A stretch of 6,184 bases of DNA, taken from an uncultured Elusimicrobia bacterium (GTDB lineage: Bacteria > Elusimicrobiota > Endomicrobiia > Endomicrobiales > Endomicrobiaceae). The stretch covers positions 1 through 6,184 of the forward strand of contig ONUQ01000156.1 in assembly GCA_900321055.1 (NCBI GenBank), written 5' to 3'. The translations under genes and the position numbers were made by a program. Below, in pieces: positions 1 through 6,184 of this stretch (positions are counted from its first letter, which is position 1; the number at the start of each line of letters is the position of its first letter). Under the pieces are notes generated by a model. That model did no database searches. It saw only the letters and a program-made list of their open reading frames with translations, and was not told the DNA's origin.

Positions 1-290
1 ACACCAAAAATTACACTGCAGTCTGCCCACTCGTGCAAAAACAAAGTAATAAAACCGGAAATTATCAACACATATAATAAACAATTATGAAACTGTAAGA
101 AGAATCTTTTTATAGGACCGTCACCTTTTTTTTGTGTTAAAACATTTTTTCCGTACTTCTGTTGTCTATCTTTTATTTCTCCCGATTTTAGACCGGTTTG
201 TGAGTTAGTATTAAACTCTTTTAAGACATCATTAACTTCTATACTATGCCATAATTTTTGAGTTTGATTTGTTTCTTTGTTTTCTTCCAT
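1..290 (-). CDS. Cation-transporting P-type (P2-like) ATPase, N-terminal fragment cut by the window edge
   Basis: Reading from ATG at 290 to base 3 gives 96 uninterrupted residues, with two bases of a further codon (Val) at the edge. The protein starts MEENKETNQTQKLWHSIEVN and continues with VLKEF, TGLKSGEIKDRQQKYGKNVL, RFFLQF, LLYVLIISGFITLFL and EWADCSVIFGV. This order is the cation-ATPase N-terminal domain (residues about 12-70), the first membrane helix (about 72-88) and the start of the second. These pumps use ATP, through an Asp-phosphate intermediate, to move cations such as Ca2+, Mg2+, Na+/K+ or H+ across the inner membrane. The DKTG phosphorylation site, the ATP-binding domain and the ion-site helices lie outside the window, so the ion cannot be named. 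The start is supported by GAGGGG four bases upstream. A 386-base spacer separates it from the gene upstream, so it probably has its own promoter. Confidence 0.88.
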   Translation of the reverse strand, partial: MEENKETNQTQKLWHSIEVNDVLKEFNTNSQTGLKSGEIKDRQQKYGKNVLTQKKGDGPIKRFFLQFHNCLLYVLIISGFITLFLHEWADCSVIFG

Positions 291-294
291 TTTT

Positions 295-300
295 CCCCTC
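295..300 (-). promoter_or_regulatory. Ribosome binding site of the P-type ATPase gene
   Basis: The minus strand reads GAGGGG followed by four A residues and ATG. It matches the G-rich, closely spaced sites before nrdJ and the DUF2062-like gene, and so fixes the start at 290. Confidence 0.7.
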
Positions 301-353
301 ATTTTTTTCTATTTTATCTCAAAATTAACATATTTCCTAAAATTTTAAATGAC

Positions 354-461
354 TTAATGATTAGTCTCCATAATACCAAATTTTTTAGGATACTTTTTAT
401 TTAATGTTTCTTGCAGTTGAATAAGATATTGTCCCGTAACAACAGACTCACCCAAATACAT
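354..461 (-). CDS. Possible small ORF of 35 codons, unrecognised, perhaps a gene remnant
   Basis: ATG at 461 to TAA at 354 encodes 35 residues: MYLGESVVTGQYLIQLQETL, then a short basic tail ending in METNH. I do not recognise it. It is hydrophilic, with no membrane helix or signal peptide. Its composition (Gly, Glu, Val and Gln among the residues) looks more like a real protein than the Lys/Asn/Ile/Tyr-rich readings of nearby spacer DNA. Against a functional gene: there is no clear Shine-Dalgarno sequence before the ATG, and an in-frame TAA lies four codons upstream. It ends 63 bases before the ATPase start, on the same strand. It could be a small protein, a leader ORF for the ATPase, or a fragment of a decayed gene together with the in-frame stretch at 507-581. 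Confidence 0.25.
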   Translation of the reverse strand: MYLGESVVTGQYLIQLQETLNKKYPKKFGIMETNH

Positions 462-506
462 TATTGTATATTAAGATTTATTTTTTAGTGTTTTATTATT
501 TTTATA

Positions 507-581
507 TTATTGATACAACAAACCGACAACCTCTGCAAATTTTAATCTTTCAATAAAAAATATTCCTAATAAAACCAACAA
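507..581 (-). pseudogene. Protein-like in-frame fragment, possible degenerate coding sequence
   Basis: On the minus strand, in the same frame as the ORF at 354-461, the codons before the stop at 507 read RRRLLVLLGIFFIERL followed by KFAEVVGLLYQ. Open reading extends a little further upstream, to about 620, with no ATG; a TTG at 581 is the nearest conceivable start. A hydrophobic patch is followed by an amphipathic stretch. Two TAA stops separate it from the downstream ORF. I do not recognise the family. A decayed gene is one reading; chance in AT-rich spacer DNA is the other and cannot be excluded by eye. Confidence 0.15.
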
Positions 582-676
582 CCGTCTTCTAATTATTTTA
601 TCCGTTAAAATGAAACAATTTATTTTATGCTATTAAATCAATTTTCTTTAACATATAATCTCAGATAACAACCTGT

Positions 677-2488
677 TTATCTTTTATTAATAGCTTTTTC
701 AATCTGCTTATTAAAATCGTTTGCCTCACCGATTTTTTCTTTAATTTGTTTCAACACTTCATTCTTATTACCTTCTAAACTTTTTTCAATTTCTTTTATT
801 TTAGCCTGTGCAAGTTCATTAACTGTTTGTTTAATTTTTTCTTTAGCTTCGTTAACTTTAGAAGAAAACAACTTGTTTATTGCATCGTAAAGTTTTTTAT
901 CTATATCCGATGTAATTTTTACATCCAAATTTTCGCTATTTTGAGTTTGAGCCGACAAGTTAACCTTAAAAGATTTTATTGTGTTTGTAACCTGTGCCAA
1001 ATATTTTAAATTACCGTCTATAGAATTTAAATTTTTTTCTTTTATATTATTAACAGATAAATCTACAACAGACTTAAATCCAAAACTATCTATATCAAAA
1101 TTTCCTACAAAATCTAAATTTGCCGTATCTATTAAAGGCAAATAAGCATTTGGTTCTAAATTTAAATCTTTACCGGACAAACCGTAAAATGAAACTTTTA
1201 AAACATCTTTTGAATTATTTGTTCTATGATCAAAAGTTCCTGCAATATTAAGCTTTTGTGCATTATTATTTCCTGAAATATTTAAAGTTATCGGTTCACT
1301 AACCATATCCGGAGATGAAGATATATACTTTATTAAACCGGAAAAATCTACCCCTTGTTCTTCTTTCGTTTTAGCCGTTGTTCCTGAAATATTTATTTTT
1401 GAAATAAGTAATGTCGGGTATTTTTTTTCTTTAAATAAAACATCTCTACCTTTATCTCTTTGTTTTACTTCTTCTGCTTTTTCCTCAGCAGATTTTTTCG
1501 GCAAATATTGTTTTATTATTGAAAAATAATACAGAGCCTTTTCCACTCTTAAAACCCATTTATTACCAAATAACATTTGTGAAATATTTTTTGTATTTAA
1601 GTTCGGAATAGAGATTTTATCACAGATAGTGTCAACATCGTTAGTTATACTGTTCTTTAACTGTTTAGATACATTTATTGTAACTGAAATATCTTTTTTT
1701 ATGGTATCTAACTCTTTTAAAATTTCATCTACATCTTCTTTTATTTCTTTTAATTGTGAAACTTTTTTAGCTGTATTTGAAATATCTTTCAAACTGGAAA
1801 TTTTACTTTTAGAAATATCATCAATAATTTTTTTTGCTTTATTTATTTTTTCTTCATAATTAAAGTTATTTATTTTATCCTGATATTGTTTATATTTATT
1901 CTGTAAATCATTATATATTTTTTCTGCTTCTTTTACGGATGACAAATCTGTATTTTTAACAATTTTATTTATATCAAAATTATTTATTTGTTCTTGAATA
2001 TTATTAAACATTTCAACAGAAGGTAATTTATTTACTTCCGCTATCGTCTTTGTTTTTGCAGATTCAAACATCTTAGAAAACTTGCTATCTTTTTTTTCTT
2101 TAACAAACTTTTTTTCTTGTTTTGGTGGCAGTTGTCCCGAAGTTTTTCTTTGAGTTTGCCATTTTATACCATCAACACTCATTTCATCTATAATGAACTT
2201 TTTTCTCAAAATAGGCCAAAACCTAACATCAAAATTTATTTTTTCTATATCTATCAGATTTTTAAAATAATCATTTCTGTCCGCAACTCTTAACCCTCTT
2301 ATAGAAACAGAACAATTCTTAAGACTTGTTTTTAAATAATCTATTTCAACTTTTGCACCGGCTATCGGTTGTGCTAACGAAATTATTGTATTCTTTAAAA
2401 TCTTATCTAAAAACAAAATATTAAATAATATTACTAATGCTACAACTACTGCGGTTATTGATAAAAACTTCCATCTTATAATTTTCAT
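677..2488 (-). CDS. TIGR03545-type uncharacterised envelope protein with AsmA-like N-terminus (603 aa)
   Basis: The function is unknown. What is visible: a single N-terminal membrane anchor (about residues 9-27), then an AsmA/DUF748-like segment (about 44-107) with GAKVEIDYLKTS, RGLRVAD, repeated short strands and WPILRKKFIIDEMSVDG. Next comes a long Lys/Glu/Asp-rich, probably coiled-coil region (about 120-340). A beta-rich half follows (about 358-520, with LLISKINISGT, ITLNISG, LNIAGTFDHR and LKVSFYG), and the protein ends in a charged helix (about 530-603). The anchor predicts an inner-membrane protein with most of its mass in the periplasm. From memory, family TIGR03545 is sporadic, confined to bacteria with outer membranes, and usually paired with TIGR03546, which is the arrangement here. 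The ATG overlaps the upstream stop (ATGA), with AGGT six bases before it inside the upstream gene. AsmA-like architecture suggests lipid or envelope handling, which is inference. The family assignment is by recognition of architecture and neighbour, not by a search. Confidence 0.8.
   Translation of the reverse strand: MKIIRWKFLSITAVVVALVILFNILFLDKILKNTIISLAQPIAGAKVEIDYLKTSLKNCSVSIRGLRVADRNDYFKNLIDIEKINFDVRFWPILRKKFIIDEMSVDGIKWQTQRKTSGQLPPKQEKKFVKEKKDSKFSKMFESAKTKTIAEVNKLPSVEMFNNIQEQINNFDINKIVKNTDLSSVKEAEKIYNDLQNKYKQYQDKINNFNYEEKINKAKKIIDDISKSKISSLKDISNTAKKVSQLKEIKEDVDEILKELDTIKKDISVTINVSKQLKNSITNDVDTICDKISIPNLNTKNISQMLFGNKWVLRVEKALYYFSIIKQYLPKKSAEEKAEEVKQRDKGRDVLFKEKKYPTLLISKINISGTTAKTKEEQGVDFSGLIKYISSSPDMVSEPITLNISGNNNAQKLNIAGTFDHRTNNSKDVLKVSFYGLSGKDLNLEPNAYLPLIDTANLDFVGNFDIDSFGFKSVVDLSVNNIKEKNLNSIDGNLKYLAQVTNTIKSFKVNLSAQTQNSENLDVKITSDIDKKLYDAINKLFSSKVNEAKEKIKQTVNELAQAKIKEIEKSLEGNKNEVLKQIKEKIGEANDFNKQIEKAINKR
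2485..2488 (-). other. ATGA stop/start overlap coupling the membrane-protein pair
   Basis: The minus strand reads ATGA here: TGA ends the 173-aa gene and ATG starts the 603-aa gene. Such overlaps commonly accompany translational coupling. It shows that the two genes are co-transcribed and suggests their products are made together. Confidence 0.9.
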
Positions 2489-3006
2489 ATTTTTACCTGC
2501 TTAACAAGATTTACTATTTTTGTTACTAATATGCTTGACGATAAAATTTTAACTATTTTCCATTTAGAAATTTTATCTTTTAAATTTGTTCTATAATAAA
2601 CCAGAAATTTTTTTGCAAAAACTCCGTTAGGAGCTAACAATATTATTCCGACAACAAGACTTCCCATAACCACAGTATTATTAAAATGTGTAAAAGGAAC
2701 TATAGGTAAATTATATAACCAAGTATAAAAAGAATTTAATAAATTTATATTTAATACGGTATATCCGACGGAATCAAACAAAAAATCTAAAGGATAACTT
2801 ACTATTGCATATAGAGAACATCCTATAAGAGCTGCAGATATGTTTACTCTAAATAACATTATCACAATAAACAGCACCAACTTCATAAACATATTAGGAA
2901 TTAACCCCAATATTGCACCTAAAGCAAACCCCCAAGCTATTTGATTTGGAGAGATATCCGTTTGAAACATAACAATTATACTCTTTAATGTTTTTAACAA
3001 AAACAT
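2485..3006 (-). CDS. TIGR03546 / DUF2062-like integral membrane protein (173 aa)
   Basis: This is a small polytopic inner-membrane protein of unknown function. After a short N-terminal helix comes the signature SPNQIAWGFALGAILGLIPN (residues 19-38), the Gly/Pro-rich helical hairpin typical of DUF2062-type proteins. Hydrophobic segments follow at about 41-52, 56-72 and 111-130 (TVVMGSLVVGIILLAPNGVF). The C-terminus is a basic, probably cytoplasmic tail (about 131-173). The length is in the usual range for this small family. From memory, TIGR03546 proteins are encoded next to TIGR03545 proteins, and here the pair overlaps by ATGA, which supports both calls. AAGGGG five bases before the ATG fixes the start at 3006. 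The gene upstream is nrdJ, 386 bases away, so this pair is probably its own transcription unit. A partnership with the 603-aa protein as membrane base or assembly factor is inference. Confidence 0.82.
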   Translation of the reverse strand: MFLLKTLKSIIVMFQTDISPNQIAWGFALGAILGLIPNMFMKLVLFIVIMLFRVNISAALIGCSLYAIVSYPLDFLFDSVGYTVLNINLLNSFYTWLYNLPIVPFTHFNNTVVMGSLVVGIILLAPNGVFAKKFLVYYRTNLKDKISKWKIVKILSSSILVTKIVNLVKQVKI

Positions 3007-3392
3007 ATTAACCCCTTATAAAAACTGTTTCATAATTTTTAGTTTATAATTTTAAAACAAAAAACACAGTATCATTACCTGACAACAAAAAATTTTTGGT
3101 ATTTTTTCGGTTAAACAATTGAACGGATTATGATTAAAGAATTTAATATTATAATTTTCCTATAATTTTAATTTTTTGATTCTTCACTACTGCACTCTAA
3201 AATAACAATATAAATATTTAAACTCTCAACAAACAATTTTTTCAATCATTTAACCGCAATTTCATATTCAGTATTATAAATTACATATCGTTAAAACCAA
3301 CAGTCAAAACTTCAAGACCTCTAATCTTTCAAAACTCTAAATTTATAATTCCGTATATACATTATTCTAATTTTGTTTTTAATAATTTAAAA
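3007..3392. other. 386-base AT-rich spacer between nrdJ and the membrane-protein pair
   Basis: No ORF longer than about 20 codons with a usable start was seen on the minus strand. The spacer should hold the end of the nrdJ transcript and the promoter of the membrane-protein pair. Neither a GC-rich terminator hairpin with a T-run nor a well-spaced -35/-10 pair is evident. A TTGTCA resembling a -35 box occurs upstream of the RBS, but no -10 box sits at the right distance. A direct repeat of tataatttt (3150-3158 and 3161-3169) is low-complexity. Two 11-base words here, taaaaccaaca (3292-3302) and taatctttcaa (3322-3332), also occur in the other spacer. Confidence 0.6.
3012..3017 (-). promoter_or_regulatory. 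Ribosome binding site of the DUF2062-like gene
   Basis: The minus strand reads AAGGGG, then five bases, then ATG. It is the only G-rich run in the preceding 100 bases and supports the start at 3006. Confidence 0.7.
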
Positions 3393-5720
3393 CTAAAAAC
3401 ATTTTGAATATCCGCAAGAATGACAAACCACACATCCCTCTGAAAAATCTAACATTTCTCCACATTCCGGGCATTGCTTACATGCACCTTCACTGTTTCC
3501 CGAAGATGAAGGCTTATATTTCTTAATTTTTTCTTCACTCTTTTTTGTTAATGTCGGTATTATTGCCGTATCTTGTGATTCAAACAAATTAGGTTCATCT
3601 TTTTCGGAAATATAAGATTCAAGAGCTTTTGCTATCGCATCAGGACAAGACAATATTGCTCCGTTTTCCGTAAGTGTAGGAGACGGACATCTTATACCTC
3701 TTAATTGATCAATAATCCTTGCTGTATCTATTCTGGATCTTAAAGCTAAAGATATAAGTCTTGCTATAGCTTCCGATTGTGTTGCCTGACATCCGCCGGA
3801 TTTTCCAAGTTGTGTAAACATTTCAAAAACACCTTCGTTATCTTCGTTAATTGTAACATACATTTTTCCGCAACCCGTATGCATTAACAATGTAGAACCG
3901 GTAATTCTTTTAGGTCTGAATCTTTCTCTTTTTACAGAAAGAGCAGAACCTCCGGATTGTTCTTTTTTATCAGAAGCGGTATTTGCCGAAATCAATACTT
4001 GATCTTCTCTTGAACCATCTCTATAAACAGTTACTCCCTTACAACCTAATTTATAAGATAAAATATATGCTTTACTTACATCTTCTTTTGTTGCATCATG
4101 AGCAAAATTTACTGTTTTTGAAACGGCATTATCCGTATATTTTTGAAATGCTGCCTGCATTCTGATATGGTCTTCCGGCAAAATATCGTGAGCTGTAACA
4201 AATACTCTTTTTATTTTTTTAGGAATTTCTTTAATGTTTTGTATAGTTCCTTCTTGTGCTATTTTTGTCATCAATTCTTCCGAATAAATACCGGCATCTT
4301 TTATTGCTTTTTCAAAATAAGGATTTACAATAAACATTTCCGCTTTATCCAAACAATTTGCTCTTTTATAAACTAAAGCAAACATCGGTTCTACACCGCC
4401 GGAAGCATTTGCAATAAGTCCTATTGTTCCGGTAGGTGCAATTGTTGTTGTTGTTGCATTTCTAATAGGATTTCCGTCTTTATATATACTTTGTTTGAAA
4501 TTAGGAAAAGCTCCTCTGTTTAATGCAATTTCTTCCGAAGCTTTATGAGATTTTTCTTCAATAAAAGACATAACTTTTTCCGCCAATAATACGGCATCCG
4601 GAGAATTATAAGGCATTTTTAATTGAAACAACATATCTGCCCATCCCATAACACCTAATCCGATTTTTCTGTTTGATCTTGTTGTTTCACCGATTTTTGT
4701 AATCGGATAATTATTCATATCTATAACATTATCTAAGAAATGAACTGCAGATTTAACCGTAGATTCCAATCTTTTCCATTCTATTTTACCGTTTTTTACA
4801 AAATGTGATAAATTTATGGAACCTAAATTACATGCTTCATAAGGAAGCAGAGGTTGTTCTCCGCAAGGATTTGTTGATTCTATTACTCCTATATCCAGTG
4901 TAGGATTACATTCGTTCATTCTATCTATAAACACTATTCCAGGTTCACCGTTTTTCCATGCTTGAGCAACTATTTTATCAAAAACTTCTCTTGCATGTAA
5001 CTTACCAACAACTTCTTTTGTTCTAGGATTATATAAATTGTAATCTTCATCATCTTCAACCGCATTCATAAACTCTTTCGTTAAAGCAACCGATATATTG
5101 AAATTTGTAAGTTGTGTACTAACATCTTTACATGTAATAAAATTCATTACATCAGGGTGGTCAATTCTAAGTATCCCCATGTTTGCTCCTCTTCTTGTTC
5201 CACCTTGCTTTATAGCTTCCGTAGCTGCATTAAATACTTGCATAAACGATACAGGACCGGAAGATACACCATTTGTAGATTTTACGGTATCGTTAGAAGG
5301 TCTTAATCTTGAAAAAGAAAAGCCTGTTCCACCACCTGATTTATGGATTAAAGCCGTATGTTTTAAGGTTTCAAATATTGATTCCATAGAATCGTCCACC
5401 GGCAAAACAAAACATGCCGAAAGCTGTTGCAAAGGTCTTCCCGCATTCATTAATGTAGGTGAATTAGGTAAGAAATCTAAATTAGCCATCATTGTATAAA
5501 ATTCTTCTATAGTTTTATCTAAATTAGACTCTTTGTCATAAATTTTATCTGCCTGTGCAATATTTTCAGCAACTCTGAAAAATAAATCCTCCGGCTGTTC
5601 TATAGGATTACCTTCATTATCTTTCTTCAAGTATCTTTTTGATAATACCTTCATGGCATTTTCGTTTAGAGTCGGCTTAATTTTCTCTAACAATTTTTCC
5701 TTTAGTGCTTGTACTGACAT
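3393..5720 (-). CDS. nrdJ: Class II (adenosylcobalamin-dependent) ribonucleoside reductase NrdJ
   Basis: NrdJ reduces ribonucleotides to deoxyribonucleotides in the cytoplasm, generating its cysteine thiyl radical from coenzyme B12 without oxygen or a second subunit. The 775-aa protein has the full catalytic barrel. Cys103 (LSACFVLP) and Cys297 (YEACNLGS) match the redox pair. Asn284, Cys286 and Glu288 in NPCGE match the radical cysteine and catalytic residues of Thermotoga maritima NrdJ (C134, C322, C333, with N320 and E324). A phosphate-binding loop TTTTIAPTGTIG lies at 423-434. A TSCPD domain (about 600-680) follows. The C-terminus is a cysteine-rich zinc ribbon (Cys747, 750, 753, 763, 766, 769) ending in CGYSKCF, whose last cysteines are expected to re-reduce the active site. 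No N-terminal ATP-cone is seen, so overall-activity control by ATP/dATP on the enzyme is not expected. It starts 25 bases after nrdR and is probably co-transcribed with it. The stop is TAG. Confidence 0.97.
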   Translation of the reverse strand: MSVQALKEKLLEKIKPTLNENAMKVLSKRYLKKDNEGNPIEQPEDLFFRVAENIAQADKIYDKESNLDKTIEEFYTMMANLDFLPNSPTLMNAGRPLQQLSACFVLPVDDSMESIFETLKHTALIHKSGGGTGFSFSRLRPSNDTVKSTNGVSSGPVSFMQVFNAATEAIKQGGTRRGANMGILRIDHPDVMNFITCKDVSTQLTNFNISVALTKEFMNAVEDDEDYNLYNPRTKEVVGKLHAREVFDKIVAQAWKNGEPGIVFIDRMNECNPTLDIGVIESTNPCGEQPLLPYEACNLGSINLSHFVKNGKIEWKRLESTVKSAVHFLDNVIDMNNYPITKIGETTRSNRKIGLGVMGWADMLFQLKMPYNSPDAVLLAEKVMSFIEEKSHKASEEIALNRGAFPNFKQSIYKDGNPIRNATTTTIAPTGTIGLIANASGGVEPMFALVYKRANCLDKAEMFIVNPYFEKAIKDAGIYSEELMTKIAQEGTIQNIKEIPKKIKRVFVTAHDILPEDHIRMQAAFQKYTDNAVSKTVNFAHDATKEDVSKAYILSYKLGCKGVTVYRDGSREDQVLISANTASDKKEQSGGSALSVKRERFRPKRITGSTLLMHTGCGKMYVTINEDNEGVFEMFTQLGKSGGCQATQSEAIARLISLALRSRIDTARIIDQLRGIRCPSPTLTENGAILSCPDAIAKALESYISEKDEPNLFESQDTAIIPTLTKKSEEKIKKYKPSSSGNSEGACKQCPECGEMLDFSEGCVVCHSCGYSKCF

Positions 5721-5723
5721 TTT

Positions 5724-5731
5724 CCCCCTCC
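5724..5731 (-). promoter_or_regulatory. Strong ribosome binding site of nrdJ
   Basis: The minus strand reads GGAGGGGG, then three A residues, then ATG. It lies in the 25-base gap after the nrdR stop and is the strongest Shine-Dalgarno sequence in the window. It allows nrdJ to be translated independently of nrdR, at a higher rate if needed. Confidence 0.8.
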
Positions 5732-5745
5732 GTTTTATATTCTTT

Positions 5746-6184
5746 TTATTTGTTTATCAATTTCTTTTTTAATTTTTTTAATTCCAGCATAAAATCATCA
5801 ATATCTGCAAAATTATTATATACTGAAACAAATCTAATATATGCTACAATATCTATATCAAGCAGTTTTTGCAATATTTTTTGTCCTATTACCGAAGATG
5901 GTACCTCTATAATGTAGTCGGTTATCTCCGTTTCAACATCTGAAACAATTTTTTCTATTGTTTCCGCAGAAACAGGTCTTTTTACACAAGCTCTGGAAAC
6001 TGCATTCCATACTTTTTTTCTATCAAAAGGTTCTCTTCTGCTATCAGACTTTACAACCATAAGAACAACTTCTTCCGGTCGCTCATAAGTAGTATATCTT
6101 TTTTTGCATTGATTACATTGCCGTCTTCTTCTAATAGCTGAAGTATGTTCTATAGGTCTGGAATCTAAAACTTGACCATCAAAA
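5746..6184 (-). CDS. nrdR: Transcriptional repressor NrdR, 5' end outside the window
   Basis: NrdR is a nucleotide-sensing repressor that binds paired NrdR boxes before ribonucleotide reductase genes. The frame is open from the window edge, beginning FDGQVLDSRPIEHTSAIRRR, then RQCNQCKKRYTTYERPEEV. This is the second half of the N-terminal zinc ribbon, with one CxxC pair visible and the first expected off-window. An ATP-cone follows (KSDSRREPFDRKKVWNAV through IGQKILQKLLDIDIVAYIRF), ending ADIDDFMLELKKL. There are 145 visible codons. Aligning DSRP with typical members suggests about eight residues are missing, giving roughly 153 aa, the normal family length. The in-frame Met at 6060 (LMVVKSDSRREPF) is internal, not the start. 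The gene lies directly upstream of nrdJ, its likely target, so the pair may be autoregulated from a promoter beyond 6184. Confidence 0.96.
   Translation of the reverse strand, partial: FDGQVLDSRPIEHTSAIRRRRQCNQCKKRYTTYERPEEVVLMVVKSDSRREPFDRKKVWNAVSRACVKRPVSAETIEKIVSDVETEITDYIIEVPSSVIGQKILQKLLDIDIVAYIRFVSVYNNFADIDDFMLELKKLKKKLINK

Larger units (their letters stand above)
291..676. other. 386-base AT-rich spacer between the TIGR03545-type gene and the ATPase gene
   Basis: This spacer holds no long ORF. On the minus strand it contains a 35-codon ORF (354-461) and, in the same frame further upstream, a protein-like stretch ending at 507. Both are described separately. Two near-copies of a 12-base word, aaaccgacaacc (about 520-531) and aaaccaacaacc (572-583), lie about 50 bases apart. 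No GC-rich hairpin followed by a T-run is visible after the stop codon at 677, so a factor-independent terminator is not evident. A promoter for the ATPase gene is expected between about 300 and 360. The only -10-like word there, TAAAAT (311-316 on the minus strand), lacks a convincing -35 partner. Confidence 0.6.

Noticed and set aside
311..339. Promoter for the ATPase with -10 TAAAAT
   Set aside because: At 17-18 base spacing the -35 position reads TAGGAA or TTAGGA, a poor match, and TAAAAT words are abundant in this base composition.
3070..3110. TTGTCA as a -35 box for the DUF2062-like gene
   Set aside because: No -10-like hexamer falls 16-18 bases downstream; the nearest candidates give spacing that is far too long.
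3375..3393. Hairpin just after the nrdJ stop as a terminator
   Set aside because: The stem is nearly all A-T, contains a mismatch or bulge, and is not followed by a T-run on the transcribed strand. It is weak and expected by chance here.
5098..5499. Plus-strand ORF of 133 codons
   Set aside because: It lies entirely opposite the catalytic core of nrdJ, has no family resemblance, and is explained as an antisense shadow of a conserved gene.
5820..5865. NrdR-box-like AT-rich word upstream of nrdJ
   Set aside because: It lies inside the nrdR coding region, matches the consensus only partly, and has no second copy at the expected spacing.
5746..6060. A complete 104-aa ATP-cone protein starting at Met 6060
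   Set aside because: The same frame stays open to the window edge and encodes the NrdR zinc-ribbon half (DSRP, RRRRQCNQC, RYTTYER), so 6060 is an internal Met.
1..6184. CRISPR arrays, tRNA or rRNA genes, insertion sequences, prophage or defence genes
   Set aside because: No regularly spaced repeats, tRNA-like GC-rich cloverleaf segments, transposase motifs or terminal inverted repeats were seen on either strand.

Overview
The window is a strongly AT-rich piece of bacterial chromosome; two 60-base lines counted by eye gave about 25-27% G+C, and the spacers look lower still. Every gene reads on the minus strand. From right to left they are: nrdR (5' end off the window), nrdJ, a two-gene uncharacterised pair of the TIGR03546/TIGR03545 type, and the start of a P-type cation ATPase (3' end off the window at base 1). 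TGA is used as a stop, and start sites carry G-rich Shine-Dalgarno sequences 3-6 bases before ATG.

Right part (3393-6184): NrdR, a zinc-ribbon/ATP-cone repressor of ribonucleotide reductase genes, lies 25 bases upstream of NrdJ, the adenosylcobalamin-dependent class II ribonucleotide reductase. Together they form a deoxynucleotide-supply unit. The regulator carries an ATP-cone, and none is seen in the enzyme. A B12-dependent reductase needs no oxygen, so an anaerobic or oxygen-variable lifestyle and access to cobalamin are likely (inference).

Middle part (677-3006): a small DUF2062-like membrane protein (173 aa) overlaps by ATGA a 603-aa protein with one N-terminal membrane anchor, an AsmA-like start, a long Lys/Glu-rich helical section and a beta-rich second half. 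From memory, the TIGR03545/TIGR03546 pair occurs sporadically in bacteria with outer membranes and has no assigned function. A role in the envelope, perhaps moving or tethering lipids between membranes, is inference. This is the least understood content of the window.

Left part (1-290): 96 residues of a P2-type cation-transporting ATPase N-terminus, cut by the window edge.

The two spacers (291-676 and 3007-3392) happen to be 386 bases each. They hold no convincing RNA gene or strong terminator. The left one contains a short ORF and protein-like fragments that may be a decayed gene. The organism is probably a low-GC diderm bacterium, for example an elusimicrobial or spirochaete-like gut anaerobe, but the sequence alone does not fix the phylum.
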